The notes: generated by a model from the sequence alone, not told the origin. 58,810 nt of DNA from Nitrospirota bacterium (GCA_023382175.1 JAMCQB010000153.1:1713-60522); one strand, 5' to 3'. Positions 43,367-52,451 are shown, counted from the stretch's first letter. Numbers and translations: made by a program.

Positions 43367-45298
43367 TTATGCCCGCGAGTCCTTCAGTTCAAAGATTTTC
43401 ACTTCCCTTTCCTTGCCTTTCACTTTCGCGGATGCAAGTTCCTTTACCGCCAGATGCCCAAACAAGCCATTCTTTATGAGGGGTTCTATATATGCAAAAG
43501 TATTTTCTGTGATAAGGATCCTCGTACCGTATTGCCTTGTTAATTTCTCTACCCTGGCTGCAAGATTCACATGGTCTCCTATTACCGTATAATCCATCTT
43601 CTTCCCTGGTGCTCCGATATTCCCTATCAGAACTTCACCGCTATTGATCCCTATGCCGACATCAAGGACATCAGTACCTCTCTGCCTCCATATCTCCTGC
43701 AACTTTGTCAGTTTCTCTGACATGTCAAGGGCGCATCGTAAAGCGAGCTCGGCGTGATTTGGTTGCTCTATGGGTGCGCTCCAGAGCGCCATGATCTCAT
43801 CTCCCACAAATTTATCAAGGGTCCCGTCCCATTTGAATATGATATCTGTCATCTCGTGAAAGTATTCATTAAGGAGGGAGACGACTTCCTCTGGCTGTCT
43901 TTTTTCGGAAAGGGAAGTAAATTCGATGACGTCCGAGAAGAGCACGGTCACCGTCCTCCTTACGCCGGAAAGAGTGGCCTTTTCCGGATTTTCGACGAGC
44001 TCTTTCACGATCTTCGGGGATACATAGCTCGAAAACATCTGGCGTATCTCCTTTGCCTTCTTTTCTTCATGGACGAACCTTATGACCGTCAAAGTGACAA
44101 AAATGGTAAACATGTTCGTGCCCGGATAGAGGAGATTTGCCCAGAGATTATGGTATACGAGCAGATAGCAGCAGACAAAGATATAGAGGAGTATGAAACC
44201 GGTGGCAAGGAAGGCACTGGAAATAGCCTTTAATCTTGGAAGAGTTAATCCAAGAATAATCCCGGTGAAGATAATAGCGATCAACTCAATAACACCGGGG
44301 CTCTTTTTTATAAAATTGTTTAAGAGAATGTTATTTACGACATTCGCATTCTTCTCCACTCCCGGCATATTGCCGGAAAAGGGCGTCACCTTCTGGTCGT
44401 AGGTGGCAAGGGCAGATGTCCCGACGAGGACTATCTTGTCTTTTAAGACATCAGAGGGGACTCTGTCTTTGAGCACATCCGAGGCAGAGATATAGGGAAA
44501 ACTTCGCTCTTTTCCCCTGTAATTTATTACGGCCCTACCGTACAGATCGGTGGAGATAAACGCACTGCCAAGACCTATCCCGGAGCCGCCGTAGAGGATC
44601 ATGTCTTTCATAGGAATGCCCAGGGCGACTCTCGCGATCTGGAGAGCAAACTGCGGATAACAGTCTTCACCGTAAGAAAGAGAAAGAATCTCCCATCGCT
44701 GAGATCCATCCATATCAGGCAGGGTATAGACATGACCGAGCGCTGCGACTGTGGAGATTTCGGGCAAGGAGGGCTTAACCTTTTCCGCCTTAACCGCAAA
44801 GTCCTTCCACTTAATTCCTTTTTGGCTTCTTACCTCCATGAAGGCAGAGTCCCAGAGAAAATCAGGGACTTCCTTTGGAGAACCGGCGACTGTCCTGCCC
44901 TGAGGGACCTCAAAGGCTGTGGCCAGTACTACGTTGTCCGCCTTTTTTATCGCTTCTGCAAGTTTTTCGTCTTTCTCAGGACTCTCCCTTTCGGTGAACA
45001 TAACATCGATGCCTATAACCTTAGGTCCTGCAGCCGAGATCTTATTCACAAGCGCTGCCATAACATCCCTCCCCCACGGCCATCTGCCTATTTCCCCGAT
45101 GCTTTTGTCGTCGATGGCAACGACGATAATATCCTTTGCCGGAGGCTGCTCCTTTATAAGGTTCCTCAGCCGGAGCCTGAGATCATAGGTTTTGCTTTCC
45201 AGATGTTCACGGATTATCAGGGGATCTTTAAGCTGCAGAACAACAAAAAACAGTGTGGAAAGGAAGGGGATAAGATAAAGCCAGAGCCTCTTCTTCAT
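43367..45298 (-). CDS. CHASE2-domain adenylate/guanylate cyclase
   Basis: 643 residues. An N-terminal membrane helix and large extracytoplasmic CHASE2 domain (about 25-320, IIVVAIDDKSIGEIGRWPWGRD and PKVIGIDVMFTE) are followed by three membrane segments (about 335-410) and a class III cyclase domain (440-625). Metal Asps are in FSDVIEFTSLSE and KFVGDEIMAL; the Lys of DKFVGD and the Asp of MDYTVIGD suggest ATP rather than GTP. It probably makes cAMP in response to an external signal. It is downstream of a FecR-domain gene and a TPR/beta-barrel gene on the same strand, a recurring neighbourhood. Confidence 0.9.
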   Translation of the reverse strand: MKKRLWLYLIPFLSTLFFVVLQLKDPLIIREHLESKTYDLRLRLRNLIKEQPPAKDIIVVAIDDKSIGEIGRWPWGRDVMAALVNKISAAGPKVIGIDVMFTERESPEKDEKLAEAIKKADNVVLATAFEVPQGRTVAGSPKEVPDFLWDSAFMEVRSQKGIKWKDFAVKAEKVKPSLPEISTVAALGHVYTLPDMDGSQRWEILSLSYGEDCYPQFALQIARVALGIPMKDMILYGGSGIGLGSAFISTDLYGRAVINYRGKERSFPYISASDVLKDRVPSDVLKDKIVLVGTSALATYDQKVTPFSGNMPGVEKNANVVNNILLNNFIKKSPGVIELIAIIFTGIILGLTLPRLKAISSAFLATGFILLYIFVCCYLLVYHNLWANLLYPGTNMFTIFVTLTVIRFVHEEKKAKEIRQMFSSYVSPKIVKELVENPEKATLSGVRRTVTVLFSDVIEFTSLSEKRQPEEVVSLLNEYFHEMTDIIFKWDGTLDKFVGDEIMALWSAPIEQPNHAELALRCALDMSEKLTKLQEIWRQRGTDVLDVGIGINSGEVLIGNIGAPGKKMDYTVIGDHVNLAARVEKLTRQYGTRILITENTFAYIEPLIKNGLFGHLAVKELASAKVKGKEREVKIFELKDSRA

Positions 45299-45429
45299 GA
45301 ATAAGATTATACAGGTTCAAGACAAAAAATAAGAAATGAAGAAAAAAGGGTGCCGTTTACGGAACCCCTCAAAGTGTATCTATTCCCCTTGCCAGACTTA
45401 CCGCCGTCCCTTGTCCCTTAGCCCCATCA

Positions 45430-46332
45430 TTAATCTACGGGGGCCCCCCCAGGCCCATTATAAGGTGGTGGAGGCGGAGGATATATGTCCGGCGGAGGCG
45501 GTGGAGGTGGTGGAGGCGAAGGTGGTGGAGGCGAAGGCGGCGGTGGTGGAGGCGAAGGCGGTGGTGGTGGAGGTGGCGGTGGAGGAGGCGGTGGTGTTAC
45601 TGACTTTGGGGCTATGGGCGCTTGGTCACCGCGAGGCACGAAAACATCTTCAGCAGTACCCTCCAATTTGGCAGGACCAGGTCCCCAAATCCGTATTTCT
45701 TCGAAGTCGATATCTCTCAGGAGTTCCTCAATTTCCGCGTCAGAGGCCGGCGATGGCTGCGGAAGGGGCTCTCTCTCACATACCTCAATCTTGAACCGCG
45801 GTTTAAGCACCCGTAGTCCTTTGATATTGGTGTCAGGGCTGGTGACGAACACTTCCTTTTCAGTCTCGGTAGTTATCAGTTTGCTGCATATCTTTCCATC
45901 GATTTTTCTCACATGATAGAGAATGATAGTCCCCCTTGCTGCGGCCACCGCAGTGGGTGTCTGGACCTCAAATTGGGTTTTCCCGACAACCGACTTCATT
46001 TTGCCGTCGATGAGATTGAAGATGGACTTTCCGCCTTTGTCCTTGGCGTAAAGGAATTCTTTTATTACTACCTTCGATTTTTCTCCCATACTCAGGACAC
46101 TGTCGTCAGCAAAGAGCAGCTTTGCCCTGGAAGCCTCAAGGGTCGATACGGAATCCTTCAGGAGTATCCCGTCCTTTACCTTGGCATCTATAATCCTGTT
46201 ATCACGTTCGATGACTGTTTTACCTCGAAGGGCAACTACCGTGCCTACCTCATCCTTTGCCATGACAATGTCTGACAATCCCACAATGGAGAGGGTAATG
46301 ACAAGAAGTGTTATCAGTTTCAAGACTTTCAT
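45430..46332 (-). CDS. FecR-domain protein with polyproline C-terminus
   Basis: 300 residues. A Sec signal peptide (LKLITLLVITLSIVGLSDIVMA) is followed by a FecR domain (GTVVALRGKTVIER to KTQFEVQTPTAVAAARGTI) and a linker. The last 60 or so residues are almost only Pro with a few Ser (VTPPPPPP and repeated PPPSPPP), then DIYPPPP. FecR domains are periplasmic and bind signalling or surface partners. The start ATG 46332 directly abuts the preceding stop. The long proline runs will need EF-P during translation. The 3' region contains GGTGGAGGC-type repeats on the plus strand. Confidence 0.85.
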   Translation of the reverse strand: MKVLKLITLLVITLSIVGLSDIVMAKDEVGTVVALRGKTVIERDNRIIDAKVKDGILLKDSVSTLEASRAKLLFADDSVLSMGEKSKVVIKEFLYAKDKGGKSIFNLIDGKMKSVVGKTQFEVQTPTAVAAARGTIILYHVRKIDGKICSKLITTETEKEVFVTSPDTNIKGLRVLKPRFKIEVCEREPLPQPSPASDAEIEELLRDIDFEEIRIWGPGPAKLEGTAEDVFVPRGDQAPIAPKSVTPPPPPPPPPPPPPSPPPPPPSPPPPSPPPPPPPPPDIYPPPPPPYNGPGGAPVD

Positions 46333-47628
46333 CTAAAACCTCGCATTCAGGAAAAGACTTGTTATTGCCCGTTTATAGTCGAAGACTGCCGTATTCGATT
46401 TGTTCCTCGTATAAAGCTGTCCCACGGTTACGCTGTATCGTTGTGACAAGAGTTTTGTGGCGGAAACAGAAGCGGTATATACATTGTCCTTCCTGTTATC
46501 GCCTGGTAACTGGAATGCGCCTTTGTAATTCTTGTGGTAGTAGTCGCCGTGAAGGTCGAGATATATGCTCCTGGGCAGTGAGAACTGTATCGCAGCAAGA
46601 ACTTTGTCGCCCCTGTAACTCCAGAACTCCTGCCTCGTAGAATCTACGTCATGGGAATAACTAACCCTTGCGAGAACAGAAGGGGGGAGAGATATGTTCT
46701 GCGTTATCGCCACAAGGTTATTTGAGCCGGTTCTCTCTGCGTTGTTGAAGAAGAGATCCGAGTTCATGAAATGGGACTTCTTGTATTTATATTCTATCAC
46801 TGTGGAATATCCGTTCCCTTCAGAAACGATGAGTGCAGGGGAGAGGGAATACGCGGAAGCGAAATTGTTCCCTCCTATGAAGCTATACTCAAAGGCGCCG
46901 ATGCCCCTCAGGCTCAACTGAGGGGAAAGAGCATGGGTTGCCCTGAGATCCAGTAAGTGAGAGGAGACGTTAAAGTCGGTGAGTTTGGCGTGGAGGCTCT
47001 GATAAAGACTATAGGCAACGGAAGCTTCTGCCTGATCCGTCTTCACAAAATCATATCTGCCTTTCAGGTAAAGTACGGCCCTCCAGTCCGATTTTCTCGA
47101 TATTCCCTGGGGGAGGGCGCCTTCAGCTCCGTTGAGGACCACATTGCTGTCATATTGAGTTCCCAGAGAGACATTTAACATCCATGGCTTCGCACCTCCC
47201 TCTAACGCAGCGACCCTCAGGTATTCTTTTGCCATTGCTGAAAGATCAGTGTTCGGGGCAGCGGCAATCGTCCTATTGAAATAATCCGCTGAGGTATTGT
47301 ACGCAGCTTTGTTGAAATAGTAGATACCCAGCTCAAGGGAGGCGCGGGCGTCTCCGGGCTTCATGGCAAGGGCTTTCTTCAGGGTCGTCTCGGCCTCGTT
47401 ATCTCCGGCACGACTCTGGGCTATACCGAGATAAAGGGTTGTCGTGAAGTCCCCCGGGCTGTCTTTCAGTGCAGATTCAAATTCAGTAATGGCCTCACGG
47501 TAATTTTTCGCTTCAATGTCTGACACACCCTTTGCGATATGCTGCTCATACGTTGTTTCAGAAGCGTAGGAAAAAGACGACAGAAGCACAAAAAATGCGG
47601 TCATTATTACGACAGTATAGTTTCTGAT
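46333..47628 (-). CDS. TPR protein with outer-membrane beta-barrel-like domain
   Basis: About 431 residues if started at ATC 47628, or 423 from ATG 47604. An N-terminal signal segment (RNYTVVIMTAFFVLLSSFSYA) is followed by TPR repeats (about 40-150, AITEFESALKDSPGDFTTTLYLGIAQ) and then a region of alternating beta strands (WMLNVSLGTQYDSNVVLN onward) ending in an aromatic residue (LFLNARF), as in outer-membrane barrels. It is first in an operon with the FecR and CHASE2 genes. The strong Shine-Dalgarno AAAGGAGG (47633-47640) lies before an ATC, not a normal start codon; see findings. Confidence 0.8.
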   Translation of the reverse strand: MRNYTVVIMTAFFVLLSSFSYASETTYEQHIAKGVSDIEAKNYREAITEFESALKDSPGDFTTTLYLGIAQSRAGDNEAETTLKKALAMKPGDARASLELGIYYFNKAAYNTSADYFNRTIAAAPNTDLSAMAKEYLRVAALEGGAKPWMLNVSLGTQYDSNVVLNGAEGALPQGISRKSDWRAVLYLKGRYDFVKTDQAEASVAYSLYQSLHAKLTDFNVSSHLLDLRATHALSPQLSLRGIGAFEYSFIGGNNFASAYSLSPALIVSEGNGYSTVIEYKYKKSHFMNSDLFFNNAERTGSNNLVAITQNISLPPSVLARVSYSHDVDSTRQEFWSYRGDKVLAAIQFSLPRSIYLDLHGDYYHKNYKGAFQLPGDNRKDNVYTASVSATKLLSQRYSVTVGQLYTRNKSNTAVFDYKRAITSLFLNARF

Positions 47629-47650
47629 GGCACCTCCTTTTTTGAGCTTA

Positions 47651-47678
47651 ATTATAAGGAAATTATATTGTTTGTCAA
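47651..47678 (-). promoter_or_regulatory. Consensus sigma-70 promoter of the TPR-FecR-cyclase operon
   Basis: TTGACA (47673-47678), 16-bp spacer, TATAAT (47651-47656) on the minus strand, both boxes perfect. Transcription should begin around 47644, just before the AAAGGAGG. Confidence 0.8.
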
Positions 47679-47717
47679 GGGAAAATTCCCCATAACCCGG
47701 TTGGGGGAGAAACCGGT

Positions 47718-48485
47718 TCATATCCTGATGGTCTCCCCGTCTCTTAACAAGCTCAGGTTTCTGATGCCCAAGTTCTTGAGTTCGGTTCTGATTGTCCTGA
47801 AATACTGAGGTTTCGTATGGGTAATGTATATCTTTTCGGGTAAATGCTTTACCTTTGAGAGTTCTTCCTTTAGTAATCGGCTGGTGAGATGGCCGGTCAT
47901 GAGGGCGGTCTCTTTCATCCTGTTGGGAAAGGAGACCTCTATAATGAGGCAGTGAATCTGCCTGTCTCCAAGCTTTTCCCATGTTGCATCGGTGGGGCCT
48001 GTGTCGCCGGTGTAAAAAAACAGTTTTCCGTCACGGTCTTCAACCAGATATCCCACCGCAGGAACGGAATGGTTGACTTTGTAAGGCGTTACCGTAAAAT
48101 CATTGATCCTCATGGAACAGCCGTCCCGGGCGGCGAGAAACTTCAGCACGCCGTTTCCGGGGCCTGGGATTATGGTGAAGTCAGGCCAGACCTGTCCGTT
48201 GAGGAGATTCTCCCTGATGGTCTTTATCACCTGAGGGATACTTATGATATTCACTTTGCATCCCTTGTTCTTTATGAGGAGGTTGTCCGCGAGGAAGGGG
48301 ATACCCCTGATATGGTCCAGGTGTGCATGGGTGATAAAAATATTTCTTATCTTTTGCTGCCCGCTTCCGTCCAGCACATTGGTCAGGCTCCCCGCATCAA
48401 ACAGGATTTCATCATCAAGGAGGAAGCCGGGGGGATTATGGCCGGGGAATTCTGCGCCTGAACATCCGAGGACCCTGATCTTCAC
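47718..48485 (-). CDS. Metallo-beta-lactamase-fold hydrolase, cyclic-nucleotide phosphodiesterase-like
   Basis: 255 residues. The zinc motif is THAHLDHIRG, with further ligands in FFYTGDTGPTD, EVSFPN and YITHTKPQY. The opening IRVLGCSGAEFPGHNPPGFLLDDEILFDAG resembles class II 3',5'-cyclic-nucleotide phosphodiesterases; ribonuclease-Z-like enzymes are an alternative. It starts at ATG 48485, 3 bp from the end of the HD-GYP gene. The adenylate cyclase gene lies 2.4 kb further on the same strand, so cAMP turnover is a plausible function. Confidence 0.8.
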   Translation of the reverse strand: MKIRVLGCSGAEFPGHNPPGFLLDDEILFDAGSLTNVLDGSGQQKIRNIFITHAHLDHIRGIPFLADNLLIKNKGCKVNIISIPQVIKTIRENLLNGQVWPDFTIIPGPGNGVLKFLAARDGCSMRINDFTVTPYKVNHSVPAVGYLVEDRDGKLFFYTGDTGPTDATWEKLGDRQIHCLIIEVSFPNRMKETALMTGHLTSRLLKEELSKVKHLPEKIYITHTKPQYFRTIRTELKNLGIRNLSLLRDGETIRI

Positions 48486-48488
48486 GAC

Positions 48489-49577
48489 CTAAAAGTTTCC
48501 TTCATGATAGGACTTGATGAACGCATTGACCACATCAGGATCAAACTGGGCACCTGCATACCTCCCCAGCTCTTCCAGAGCAGCCTCAGCGCTCAGTCCT
48601 TTTCTGTATGGTCTGTCCATGGTCATTGCATCAAAGGTGTCTGCCACTGAAATGATCCTGGCGATGACCGGGATCGTATCTCCCTTCAGCCCTTCGGGAT
48701 ACCCTGACCCGTCATACTTTTCATGATGCCACTTCACTCCCGGTATGATATCCTTCAGCTGCCTGATATGGTTCAGTATCTCTGCTCCGTACACGGCGTG
48801 CATCATTATTGCATTATATTCCTCAAAGGTCAACCGTTCATTCTTGAGCAGGATGTTATCCCTGACGCCGATCTTTCCGATATCGTGGAGGATGGCGGAG
48901 AGCCTGAGGTCGATCATGTCCTTCTGTGGCAGCCCCATGGCCTTTCCGATGGCAAGGCTGTAGTTCATCACCCGCTTTGTGTGTCCGCTCGTATAGGGAT
49001 CCCTTTTCTCAATGGTCTCCGCAAGGGCGTGTACAGTTGCATAAAAGGTTTCCCTCAATTCGTCGTAGAGCCGTGCATTCTCGATCGCAACGGCGACCTG
49101 ATTGGAGAGGGCGGTGAGAAGCTCCCTGTCCTCGCTTTCAAACTGCCCGTGCCTTTTGTTGATCGCCTCCAGCACCCCCACAAGTTTGGCCTTTAACTTT
49201 ACCGGGAGACAGATCATGGTGCGTGTCTCGAACTCGCTTTTCCTGTCAGCATCCTTAAAGAACCGCGGGTCGTTCTGCACATCATTGATGATCACCGGTT
49301 CCTGATGTTCCGCCACCCAGCCGGCAATCCCCTGACCTTTCTTAAGACATATGGTCTTTATGGATTCCCCCTTTTCTCCCAGCGCCACATCAAAATAGAG
49401 ATCCCCTGTTTCCCCGTCGAGAAAAAGAAGGCTTCCTGTCTCTGCATCCGCGAGCCGCACCGCTGCCTCTATTGTCCTTTTCCTGATTTCCGTTACGTCC
49501 AGGGATGAATTGATCAGTGCGGACAGCTCTATCAGGGTGTTGATCTGCAGCGTTCTTTCAGGGCTGTTTATGGTCAT
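48489..49577 (-). CDS. GAF and HD-GYP domain protein, probable c-di-GMP phosphodiesterase
   Basis: 362 residues from ATG 49577 (MTINSPERTLQIN). A GAF domain (about 20-165, GQGIAGWVAEHQEPVIINDV) is followed by HD-GYP (about 190-355) with HDIGKIG and HHEKYDGSGYPEGLKG. HD-GYP proteins hydrolyse cyclic dinucleotides; the GYP is GSGYP as in active members. The frame extends upstream past this ATG for 44 codons with no family sequence, so the shorter start is used. It is the first gene of the minus-strand MBL pair. Confidence 0.86.
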   Translation of the reverse strand: MTINSPERTLQINTLIELSALINSSLDVTEIRKRTIEAAVRLADAETGSLLFLDGETGDLYFDVALGEKGESIKTICLKKGQGIAGWVAEHQEPVIINDVQNDPRFFKDADRKSEFETRTMICLPVKLKAKLVGVLEAINKRHGQFESEDRELLTALSNQVAVAIENARLYDELRETFYATVHALAETIEKRDPYTSGHTKRVMNYSLAIGKAMGLPQKDMIDLRLSAILHDIGKIGVRDNILLKNERLTFEEYNAIMMHAVYGAEILNHIRQLKDIIPGVKWHHEKYDGSGYPEGLKGDTIPVIARIISVADTFDAMTMDRPYRKGLSAEAALEELGRYAGAQFDPDVVNAFIKSYHEGNF

Positions 49578-49720
49578 CCTGGTCAAATTGTAGCATAAAT
49601 CTACCGTGACGTAACCGCTGTTTTTTCGCAGCATCACTCTGTCCGCTACCCGTGTTACGTGGATGTGAGAAGAGAAAGAAATAGGTTGATAATGGGAGGA
49701 CTCAGGCACATAATAATGGT

Positions 49721-50899
49721 ATGGATATAAATAATGTAAGGGAGGCGGTTCTCAGTCATCCCCTCGTTTCACGAATAGTAAGTGCAGAGAGAGAGGTCTT
49801 CCTCGTTGGCGGATATCTCAGGGATCTCCTGCGAGGGATAAGGTCCAGGGATATTGATTTTGTGGTGAGGGGTGACCCGGGGAGCATGGTGTCAATGATC
49901 TTTCCGGAAGGGGAGGGAAGCGTCATTGCATTCAGGGAAACCCTCCTTGTGAGGGTGGTTGTTGGCGATACCACCGTGGACTTTTCAGAACTGAAAGGAG
50001 AGATTGAAGACGATCTCTCCCGCCGGGATTTTACCGTGAACGCCATTGCATGGTCTCCGGAAAGAGGGCTCATCGACCCGCTGAAGGGAGTCAGCGATAT
50101 CGAGAAGGGCAGGCTCAGGGGCATCTCGGAGAAGAACTTTATGGATGATCCCCTGCGCCTTCTCAGGGCATACCGCTTTGCAGCTGAACTGGGATGGACC
50201 ATTGATCAGCGAACGAGAAGAATAATTAGGAAGTTAAAGCAATCCATTAAGGTGTCTGCCACTGAAAGGATCACTTTAGAATTATATAAATTGTTAAACT
50301 CGGGGGGTTCTTTCAATGCCCTGAAACAGGCATTGAAAGACGGCCTAATGGAAGAAATTATAGCTATAAATTCCGGTAAGTTAAGAGAAAATATTAAAGC
50401 TCTTTCGAGATTAAATTCGTTCCTTAAGAAGATACCTGAAGAATTGAGGTCCGATCTTGATAACACTTTCTCACAGGGGTTGTCTTTAATCGGCCTTCTC
50501 AGGGCAGAGCAGCTTCTTTATGGATCAGATATCCACAGGAGCAATCTGAGCCTGAGCAGGGCAATAGTGAAGAGACTTGTTGTCACGATGAAGCTTCTGG
50601 ATACGTATAAAAAGAAAGAGGATTTGAATGATTCAGGAATCTTCGACCTGTTTGCCGGGGCAGAGGATGCGGTCATGGATTTTGCCTTGCTCACGAAAAA
50701 AATGAGATTCCTCAAGAAGGTTGAGAGATTTCTGCAGGTTCGCTCTGTGTTGGCTGCAGAGGAGGTCATGAGGGTAACAGGTCTCGAAGCCGGGCCAGAA
50801 CTGGGCCGTGTCTTGCACGACATGAGGAAGCTGCAGTTTCTCGGAAAGATTAAGGATGAGGAAGGTGCAAGAAAGTGGCTGCGTGGCAGGGGTGATTGA
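49721..50899 (+). CDS. tRNA nucleotidyltransferase (CCA-adding) / poly(A) polymerase family
   Basis: 392 residues. The nucleotidyltransferase signature is VFLVGGYLRDLLRGIRSRDIDFVV, with acidic metal ligands in DIDF, followed by DLSRRDFTVNAIAW and DDPLRLLRAYRFAAELGW. C-terminal helical RNA-binding region is short for the class, and there is no HD domain. CCA addition to tRNA 3' ends is the best guess; the single tRNA gene 550 bp away (51441-51531) already encodes its CCA. It starts 144 bp from the divergent HD-GYP gene. Confidence 0.85.
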   Translation: MDINNVREAVLSHPLVSRIVSAEREVFLVGGYLRDLLRGIRSRDIDFVVRGDPGSMVSMIFPEGEGSVIAFRETLLVRVVVGDTTVDFSELKGEIEDDLSRRDFTVNAIAWSPERGLIDPLKGVSDIEKGRLRGISEKNFMDDPLRLLRAYRFAAELGWTIDQRTRRIIRKLKQSIKVSATERITLELYKLLNSGGSFNALKQALKDGLMEEIIAINSGKLRENIKALSRLNSFLKKIPEELRSDLDNTFSQGLSLIGLLRAEQLLYGSDIHRSNLSLSRAIVKRLVVTMKLLDTYKKKEDLNDSGIFDLFAGAEDAVMDFALLTKKMRFLKKVERFLQVRSVLAAEEVMRVTGLEAGPELGRVLHDMRKLQFLGKIKDEEGARKWLRGRGD

Positions 50900-51048
50900 A
50901 ACTGTGCTGTGCCAACTTCTTATTAAACGCTTGCGATATGCTTTTCCAGACTGCGCATTGCATAGGGAAATAAATGAAAGAGGGAGCTAGATACTATATC
51001 AATGCTATCAATAGCCATCAAAGTATTATCATAGTATAATGAAAATCA

Positions 51049-51366
51049 GTGAATAACCAGGAGAGAACAGAACGCAGAAAGCACAAGAGACTTCCTTTTA
51101 GAGAAGACATTCTGGTAGACGGCACGAAATTGTGTACAAGCACGGATATAAGCGAAGGCGGTCTTTTTGTTTCTGCGATTCAATATTTTGAAGAGGGTAA
51201 CGTGGTTGAGGTTACCATTCCTCTCGGTGAAGAGAAGATAACGGTTAAAGCGCAAGTCAAATATTGCCAACCAGGAATTGGTGTGGGGATTGTGTTTATT
51301 GAGCTGAATGATGAGCAAAGAACAAAAATTAGGGAATTAGTTGAGAGCATTGCGAAGTCTGATTAG
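51049..51366 (+). CDS. PilZ domain protein
   Basis: 105 residues starting at GTG 51049. PilZ c-di-GMP motifs are present: RRKHKRLPF (RxxxR) and DISEGGLF (D-x-S-x-x-G), followed by a beta-barrel. It should bind c-di-GMP and act on an unknown partner. The HD-GYP protein encoded at 48489-49577 could lower its ligand. The upstream 150 bp (50900-51048) carries no gene. Confidence 0.87.
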   Translation: MNNQERTERRKHKRLPFREDILVDGTKLCTSTDISEGGLFVSAIQYFEEGNVVEVTIPLGEEKITVKAQVKYCQPGIGVGIVFIELNDEQRTKIRELVESIAKSD

Positions 51367-51440
51367 CCTTTTCTGAATGTCCTGCCATTTTGACAAACTT
51401 CTTTTGGATGATTTAACATAAAAAGCTTTAAAACAGGCGT

Positions 51441-51531
51441 GGAGAGATGACCGAGTGGCCGAAGGTGCACGACTGGAAATCGTGTGTGCGCTAATCCCGC
51501 ACCGTGGGTTCGACTCCCACTCTCTCCGCCA
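51441..51531 (+). tRNA. tRNA-Ser (anticodon GGA)
   Basis: Acceptor arms GGAGAGA and TCTCTCC pair perfectly with encoded GCCA at the 3' end. The anticodon stem ACGACT-GGA-AATCGT gives anticodon GGA (Ser, UCC/UCU codons). The long variable arm (type II) after the anticodon stem is that of tRNA-Ser, and the T arm has GGGTTCGACTCCC. Confidence 0.97.
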
Positions 51532-51560
51532 TTTCCTCTCTGAGATTACGAAAGATTATC

Positions 51561-52220
51561 ATGGACGATTTTCAAAAGACTGACGATACACGTTCTTCGT
51601 CTCTGCGCCTGCATTTCCCTGAGGATGAGGGGAAATACCCATGGCTCTCCATGCTCCTTGATGCCTATGCGATCATCGATGAAGGCGTTGCGGTTGCAGT
51701 AAAGGCTGAAGAGGATGAACTCAATGCAAAGCTGGCATGCAGGGAAGGGTGCGACAATTGCTGTCGTTTCCAAGGAGATATCCCCCTCTATCCGTTGGAA
51801 CTTATCGGAATCTCCTGGTTTGCCACGGAAAAGATGACCGGGCTCCGGCGGGCAACTCTCAAAAAACAGCTGGCGGGCCACGGCGAGGGTAACCCCTGTC
51901 CTTTTCTCATAAGCGGGTCCTGTTCTATCCACCTCCTCCGTCCCGTGGCATGCAGGCAGTTCAATGTTTTCTATGAGCCGTGCGACGAAGGGGAAGACCC
52001 GTACTTCACCAGGAGGGATGATGTCCTTACTCCGATGCAGAATTACACGGACCGTGCCTTTTCCGCCATGCTCCCGTTCTACGGCATCCCCGATGATGCC
52101 GACGAAACCCGGGCAGTAAAAAACATCATTCAGACCCAGGCCCTCAACCTTCAGTCCTTCGACTGGAAAAATCTGGTGAAGATAATGGAAGATTTTGATT
52201 CGAGAAATTCTGAATCATGA
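51561..52220 (+). CDS. YkgJ-family cysteine cluster protein
   Basis: 219 residues from ATG 51561, which lies 30 bp after the tRNA 3' end. The cluster Cys are in CREGCDNCC, NPCPFLISGSCSIH and RPVACRQFN, the conserved eight-Cys metal-binding pattern of YkgJ/Fe-S-containing proteins. No assured function; the family is thought to bind zinc or an Fe-S cluster. The frame is open further upstream into the tRNA, so the start was chosen from the MDDFQK methionine. Confidence 0.85.
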   Translation: MDDFQKTDDTRSSSLRLHFPEDEGKYPWLSMLLDAYAIIDEGVAVAVKAEEDELNAKLACREGCDNCCRFQGDIPLYPLELIGISWFATEKMTGLRRATLKKQLAGHGEGNPCPFLISGSCSIHLLRPVACRQFNVFYEPCDEGEDPYFTRRDDVLTPMQNYTDRAFSAMLPFYGIPDDADETRAVKNIIQTQALNLQSFDWKNLVKIMEDFDSRNSES

Positions 52221-52291
52221 TGCTCTGTCTTGCCGTGTCCTGCGGCATATCTTCAAGCATGAATAAGTGTCAAATCTCCCAATCACTGTGC

Positions 52292-52297
52292 TACAAT
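52292..52297 (+). promoter_or_regulatory. -10 box (TACAAT) before the SRP RNA
   Basis: TACAAT matches the -10 consensus at five of six bases and lies about 26 nt before the predicted RNA 5' end. No good -35 is seen at a 17-bp spacing. Confidence 0.35.
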
Positions 52298-52322
52298 AAA
52301 TGACCGACTTTTTGTTTTCCTG

Positions 52323-52431
52323 CAGTCAGGGAGTGGCCCTGCGCAACAGGATGGTGTGAACCCCGCCAGGTCCGGAAGGAAGCAGCGGTAAGCATTTATT
52401 TTGTGTGCCGCAGCAAGTTGTTCCCTGGCTG
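52323..52431 (+). ncRNA. ffs: Signal recognition particle RNA (bacterial small 4.5S type)
   Basis: About 109 nt. The conserved apical domain AGGTCCGGAAGGAAGCAGC is present, including the GGAA tetraloop and the internal loop bases that bind Ffh. The ends CAGTCAGGGA (52323-52332) and TCCCTGGCTG (52422-52431) pair with one G-U. It lies between the YkgJ-type gene and dnaX, a common arrangement. Confidence 0.95.
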
Positions 52432-52451
52432 CAGCAAGACAAAAAAGGACC

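Noticed and set aside
45485..45620. GGTGGAGGC-type tandem repeats, considered as a CRISPR or minisatellite.
   Set aside because: It is the coding region of the polyproline tail on the minus strand; no spacers.
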